Shown piece after piece: positions 60,125 through 64,000 of a stretch of DNA of 64,000 nt. This DNA is from Phellopilus nigrolimitatus (taxonomy: Eukaryota > Basidiomycota > Agaricomycetes > Hymenochaetales > Hymenochaetaceae): NCBI GenBank assembly GCA_021029095.1, contig JAJOHG010000001.1, forward strand, positions 372,001 through 436,000, in the 5' to 3' direction. The position numbers and the translations under genes are program-made. Below the pieces are notes generated by a model. The model was not told where the DNA came from and ran no database searches. It saw only the letters and a list, made by a program, of their open reading frames with translations. Positions within the stretch are counted from its first letter, which is position 1, and the number at the start of each line of letters is the position of its first letter.

Positions 60125-60284
60125 GGACGTCGATGCCGAGGCGGATTACGAGGCGGCGGTCGTCGGGGTAGTCGGTGTGGTCGATGATGAACTGGAGGAA
60201 GACAGGGGTGGATTCTCCGATTTCGAGGGCGAAGGTCCAATTGACAGAGGGTAGGCGAGGTAGGTGGAAGGGGAAGTAGGGCAT
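59928..60284 (-). CDS. Small retrotransposon ORF downstream of Pol
   Basis: 118 residues starting 33 bases after the Pol stop: 'MPYFPFHLPRLPSVNWTFAL', 'FLQFIIDHTDYPDDRRLVIR', ending in an acidic Pro-rich tail. Overlaps the zinc-knuckle ORF by ~197 bases. The two may form one product through frameshifting or splicing, or be separate. Unknown function. Confidence 0.5.
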   Translation of the reverse strand: MPYFPFHLPRLPSVNWTFALEIGESTPVFLQFIIDHTDYPDDRRLVIRLGIDVLEQQILHIVFRSIPPNRRPNRLSRAVPARNVPIHFVPPEDLIPDLDPVPVYRDDATEIPEAPEHL

Positions 60285-60316
60285 GAGACAGTGGAAGTGG
60301 GAGCTGATGGACGGTG

Positions 60317-63300
60317 TTAGAGTCGATGGGCCTTTTTATAGTTGTTGAGGAGTTTTTTCGCATTTTTGAGGTCCGATTCCTTCTGCCACGAGTTGTGGAG
60401 CGATGACCATCCTTTCCAGGACACGAGGTATTGTCTTCGGTTCTTTGGGAAACGATGACGCAGTATTGCGTCAACCTCGTATTCTTCTTCTCCATTGACA
60501 AGGTCAGGTGGTGGCTCCGCGTGTGTAGGTCCGTGGGTATCGGTCTCCACATAACGAGTCAGGAGGGAGGCATGGAAGACGTTGTGGATTCGCCATCGGA
60601 CCGGTAGAGTCAGGCGATAGGACCATGGGGATAGCACGTCCTTGATTTCGAAGGGACCTTCGCGTTTAGGGGACAATTTCTTGTATGGAGAGGCGATGTC
60701 AAGGTTCCGGGCTTCTAGCCAAACTTTCTCCCCTTTCTTGAAGGGTGTGAAATTCCGAGTCATGCGGGCAGCCATGTGCATGTGGGCAAGCTCATGCGCA
60801 GCAAGTGCTTCTTCTCGGAGGGCTTTAAGGGAGCGAAGGCGTTCTTCTACCGAGGGGTGATCGGAATTGGGGTCTGCAGCAGGGATGGCGATTGGTTCGT
60901 ACCCCATAAGGAGTGAGAATGGGGAGCGTTTTGTGGCAGAATGTTCGCGTTGATTGTGTGCGAATTCAATATCAGGCAGGTGATCAGCCCAGGTTTCTGG
61001 GTGGCGTCCACAATAGATTCGAAGGTACGCTTCGACTTCTTGGTTTACTCGCTCCGTTTCTCCGTCTGTTTGAGGGTGGAACGCAGTGGATAGGGCTGAT
61101 GTGATATTGAGCTTCTTACAAAGCTCCTGAAAGACTTTGGAAGCGAATTGGGGTCCTCGGTCAGAGATGAGTTTCTGAGGTAGTCCAAAGCGTCGGTAGA
61201 CATTGTCATGGTATAATTGGGCAGTTCCGAGGGCGTCAATGGTTTTGTTGCAGGGGGAAAGGACGATGCCTTTGGAAAGGTTGTGATCGACAGTGACGAA
61301 TAAGGAGTCGTAGCCATTTGATTCGGGGAGTCCGGTGATAAAGTCCATGGAGACTGTGGAAAACGGATGCGCATTGGGTTCAGCAGGGATCGGATGGAGG
61401 GGTGGGACGGTGGGATGTGTGTTGATCTTCATTTGTTGACAGATCGCGCAACCATTGACGAATTTCTTGACAAAGATGTACATTCCTGGCCACCAATAAT
61501 GTTGTTTGAGCAATGCGAGGGTTTTGTAAATTCCAGGGTGTCCCATGACAGGGGTGTCGTGGTACAGTTGTACTGCATGTCGGCGAAGTTCGATGTCGTC
61601 TGGGATGTAGGCCTTCTGTTTAAAGAATACAATGCCATCTTTTTCTGTCCAATCGGCAAGGGAAGACCGAAATGGTGGAATACCGGCCGATCGGATGATA
61701 TTGAGAGCTTCATTGGCAAAGTTGTCTTCCTTGGTGCGAAGAATTAGACGGGTCTTAAAGTCGAATGTAGTCGTGGCCACGAAGACGGATTCGGGTAAGA
61801 GTGGGGGGTCATCGGGTTCTGATTTGCCATCAATTAGGTAGTCAGAGCGTCGAGACATGGGATCTGTGGTGTTGTCTTTTCCTGGTGCGTATTGAATGTG
61901 GTGGTCGAACTGGGAGAGAAATAGACTCCATCGTGCTTGGCGGGGTGAAAGACGGCGGGCCGCACGGAAATAGGTAAGGTTCTTGTGGTCGCACCAGATG
62001 GTTATCTTATGGGGTGCACCCAATAGATAGTGTCGCCAGGCCTCAAGTCCGCGGATGATCGCCAAGAGTTCTCGATCATAAATCTCATAGCGTCGTTGGG
62101 TGTCGTCAAACTGTTTGGAGATGAAACCACAGGGATGGGGTTCGCCGTTCGAGTCGAGTTGTTTAAGAGTGCCAGCCGATGCTACACCAGAGGCGTCGGT
62201 TTCCAGGATGAATGGCCGAGTTTTGTCAGGCATCTGGAGAATGGGTTTCTCAAGGAATTTGCCTTTGAGTCGTTGGAATGCATTCTCATGTATGTCTGAC
62301 CATTCCCAGGTGGTTTTCTCCCTTTTTAGTACGTCCAATGGTGCCGCAATTTCTGCATAATGGTCGATGAATTGGCGATAGAAGTTGCAGAACCCTAGGA
62401 AGGAGTGGACTTGGGTTTTGTTCGTCGGTGTGGGCCATTGCGAGATACCAGCCAGTTTGACAGGGTCCATGGAAACTGAGTTTTCCGAAATGATAAGTCC
62501 AAGATATTCTACCTGTGTGGCTTCGAAAACACATTTCTCCGGTTTGAAGTATAAGTCGGCATCTTGTCCAATGGCGAGGACTTTGCGGGTACGTTCGCGA
62601 AGTGTAGGAATGTCCGAGGCCATGATGAAAATGTCGTCCATGTAGATGAGGACCCATCCTTCCAGCAGAACGGTTCGGAAGGTATCGTCCATGAATGCTT
62701 GGAAAGTCGCTGGTGAATTGCAAAGTCCAAAAAACATGACCATGGGTTCGAAGAGTCCTCGATTTGTTTTGAATGCTGCCTTCCATTGGTCGCCGTCTTT
62801 GATCCGAATATTGTTGTATCCCCATCGTACATCCAGTTTGGTGAAGTATTTTGCGCCCTGAATTTTGTCTAATAGCTCAGATACGAGGGGAATCGGATAA
62901 GCGTTTTTGACTGTTCCTTCGTTGAGTTTGCGATAGTCCTGGCATCCACGCAATTTTCCGTCCTTTTTCCCGACGAAGAAGAAAGGTGAGGCCATGGGGG
63001 AAGAGGATTTGCGAATATAACCTTTCTTCAAGTTGTCGTCAAGGAAGTCATCCAGAGCCTTTTGTTCCGTGGGTGCCATGGGATAGACTTTGCAGTCTTT
63101 AGGTTGGAAATCGGGTTTTAGGACGATGGCGTGGTCATAGGTCCGTACTGGAGGAAAACGTTCGGATGCCTTCTGTTCGAAAACCTTCAGGAACTGGTGG
63201 TAGTGTGCTGGTACAATTTCTTCAAGGGGTTTCTGTTCCTTGGCAGCATTGGCACGTTGTGCAAGATCCATGGCGGTGTTTACTTTTGCGCGGATGTTGA

Positions 63301-63733
63301 GAGTGATTTTTGCGACAAAAGATCGCTCTTCGGGTGGGGCGTAGGATTCGCATCGGGCAAAAGATAGGGATCGTGGATTTTGCTTAGGGATGTCCAGAGT
63401 GCGTTTCTCCCAATCGATTTTGGGGTTGATGCGACGTAGCCAAGGAAGGCCCAGGATAGCGGTTTCTCTTCCAAGGGAAGTAACGAGAAAATAAATTGGG
63501 ATGAGTTCTTCGCCGATCGCAATGAATCGCCAAGTGAAACGACTGATTTCTCCTTCGGAATTAGGAGTTCCGTCAACATTAAGGACTTGAATGGGTCGGC
63601 GCAGAGGTTTGGTGGGGATTTGATGTATGTCCACAAAGGTGGAGTCGAGGAATTGTCCTTCTGCGCCGGAGTCTATGAGGGCTGTGGTTTCGACGATTTC
63701 TTTTCTCGAGTGGATGCCAATGGGAATTTTCAT
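60317..63733 (-). CDS. Pol polyprotein: protease, RT, RNase H, integrase, chromodomain
   Basis: 1138 residues from the first ATG; the frame is open further upstream into the end of Gag. Aspartic protease 'ALIDSGAEGQFLDS' (~18-31); reverse transcriptase 'KLDVRWGYNNIRI', 'FFGLCNSPATFQAFM' and catalytic 'YMDDIF'; RNase H 'ILETDASGVA', 'YEIYDRELLAI'; integrase zinc site 'GHPGIYKTLALLKQHYWWPG' with 'CAICQQ', core 'STVSMDFITGLP', 'KLISDRGPQF', 'HPQTDGETERVNQEV' (D, D, E); GPF module 'REGPFEIKDVLSPWSYRL'; C-terminal chromodomain 'EVDAILRHRF', 'QYLVSWKGWSSLHNSWQKES'. All catalytic residues are present. The chromodomain likely guides integration to modified histones. Confidence 0.96.
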   Translation of the reverse strand: MKIPIGIHSRKEIVETTALIDSGAEGQFLDSTFVDIHQIPTKPLRRPIQVLNVDGTPNSEGEISRFTWRFIAIGEELIPIYFLVTSLGRETAILGLPWLRRINPKIDWEKRTLDIPKQNPRSLSFARCESYAPPEERSFVAKITLNIRAKVNTAMDLAQRANAAKEQKPLEEIVPAHYHQFLKVFEQKASERFPPVRTYDHAIVLKPDFQPKDCKVYPMAPTEQKALDDFLDDNLKKGYIRKSSSPMASPFFFVGKKDGKLRGCQDYRKLNEGTVKNAYPIPLVSELLDKIQGAKYFTKLDVRWGYNNIRIKDGDQWKAAFKTNRGLFEPMVMFFGLCNSPATFQAFMDDTFRTVLLEGWVLIYMDDIFIMASDIPTLRERTRKVLAIGQDADLYFKPEKCVFEATQVEYLGLIISENSVSMDPVKLAGISQWPTPTNKTQVHSFLGFCNFYRQFIDHYAEIAAPLDVLKREKTTWEWSDIHENAFQRLKGKFLEKPILQMPDKTRPFILETDASGVASAGTLKQLDSNGEPHPCGFISKQFDDTQRRYEIYDRELLAIIRGLEAWRHYLLGAPHKITIWCDHKNLTYFRAARRLSPRQARWSLFLSQFDHHIQYAPGKDNTTDPMSRRSDYLIDGKSEPDDPPLLPESVFVATTTFDFKTRLILRTKEDNFANEALNIIRSAGIPPFRSSLADWTEKDGIVFFKQKAYIPDDIELRRHAVQLYHDTPVMGHPGIYKTLALLKQHYWWPGMYIFVKKFVNGCAICQQMKINTHPTVPPLHPIPAEPNAHPFSTVSMDFITGLPESNGYDSLFVTVDHNLSKGIVLSPCNKTIDALGTAQLYHDNVYRRFGLPQKLISDRGPQFASKVFQELCKKLNITSALSTAFHPQTDGETERVNQEVEAYLRIYCGRHPETWADHLPDIEFAHNQREHSATKRSPFSLLMGYEPIAIPAADPNSDHPSVEERLRSLKALREEALAAHELAHMHMAARMTRNFTPFKKGEKVWLEARNLDIASPYKKLSPKREGPFEIKDVLSPWSYRLTLPVRWRIHNVFHASLLTRYVETDTHGPTHAEPPPDLVNGEEEYEVDAILRHRFPKNRRQYLVSWKGWSSLHNSWQKESDLKNAKKLLNNYKKAHRL

Positions 63734-63813
63734 GGAATTGTGGGCATGTTCGGCTATGATTACAGGAGAAATCGAAATACTAGGCAGTGCAGACGTCGAT
63801 GCTGGCTGCCTTC

Positions 63814-63823
63814 TTAAAAACCC
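63814..63823 (-). promoter_or_regulatory. Candidate -1 ribosomal frameshift site at the Gag stop
   Basis: Minus strand reads G-GGT-TTT-TAA in the Gag frame: the heptamer GGGTTTT (63817-63823) fits X-XXY-YYZ and is followed directly by the Gag stop (63814-63816). The -1 frame continues open into Pol. Confidence 0.6.
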
Positions 63824-64000
63824 TCGAGGTCCAGGTTGTCGAATGCGGATTTGCGTTCTTCTTCAGAGAGGTTGGCCAGGATGGCGCGAATGCGGGCCGA
63901 AGGGGGTTCTTTAGCGGGTGTCGAAGATTCGGCATGCTGGGCAGGCGCTTTACGAGACCCTTTCGGGCAAGTAGCGCAGACGGTCGAAGACAGCCCACAG
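63814..64000 (-). CDS. Gag C-terminus (partial)
   Basis: Last 62 codons of Gag, entering from beyond the window: 'CATCPKGSRKAPAQHA' then 'ARIRAILANLSEEERKSAFD' and stop at 63814-63816. The Cys pair may be the edge of a zinc knuckle. Amphipathic helix near the end is typical of fungal Gag tails. Confidence 0.75.
   Translation of the reverse strand, partial: CGLSSTVCATCPKGSRKAPAQHAESSTPAKEPPSARIRAILANLSEEERKSAFDNLDLEGF

Larger units (their letters stand above)
58190..64000 (-). mobile_element. Ty3/gypsy chromovirus LTR retrotransposon, partial (runs off the window)
   Basis: Read on the minus strand: end of Gag, Pol, two extra ORFs, polypurine tract, 3' LTR. Pol order protease-RT-RNase H-integrase-chromodomain places it in the chromovirus branch. 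The 5' LTR and most of Gag lie beyond 64000. Pol is uninterrupted, suggesting a fairly recent insertion. Confidence 0.93.

Overview
The window is nuclear DNA of a filamentous basidiomycete, most likely an Agaricomycete. Genes are split by many 50-60 base introns, and several families are typical of Agaricomycetes: DUF6533 and DUF6534 seven-helix proteins, a beta-flanking-like protein, ArAE/DUF2421 transporters and a chromodomain Ty3/gypsy element. All assignments come from reading translations, splice signals and motifs by eye; no database search was run.

Layout. 0-9.9 kb: a 5'-partial TPR-SET protein, a DUF6533 relic, glycogenin and a beta-flanking-like protein. 11-16.5 kb: a DUF6534 membrane protein, an 11-residue-repeat protein and an ABC1/UbiB-type kinase (YPL109C/Cqd2-like) that carries two apparent one-base insertions. 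17-29.6 kb: a 3'-truncated FAD monooxygenase, an 18-exon ArAE transporter, then a partial duplication of the transporter/SNX4 junction with a 14-exon DUF6533 gene between the copies, then intact SNX4. 29.9-43.7 kb: RPB2, a PTM1/GOST-like membrane protein (with an apparent AT-AC intron), a small conserved-looking protein, a decayed gene, an NDUFA9/Coq11-like dehydrogenase and an Old Yellow Enzyme. Glycogenin, the beta-flanking-like gene, the YPL109C-like gene and RPB2 together resemble the neighbourhood of the homeodomain (MAT-A) mating-type locus in other Agaricomycetes; no homeodomain genes or MIP are visible here.

44-64 kb is accessory and repeat-rich: one MITE nested in another, a five-exon membrane protein, a 5.4 kb block bounded by inverted TGTGGTTT/AAACCACA arrays that holds fragments of a PAK-type kinase (CRIB), a dynein heavy chain and a decayed Argonaute, a single-exon trypsin-fold protein, a host gene apparently cut by an LTR, and a chromoviral Ty3/gypsy element read on the minus strand. 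The element has an intact Pol, a candidate -1 frameshift site at the end of Gag, and two extra ORFs (one with zinc knuckles) between Pol and the 3' LTR.

The housekeeping genes act in separate processes: glycogen priming, mitochondrial quinone homeostasis, endosomal sorting and transcription. Their interest lies mainly in linkage, in noncanonical splice sites (several GC-AG, one AT-AC), and in how transposition and duplication have broken genes around them.
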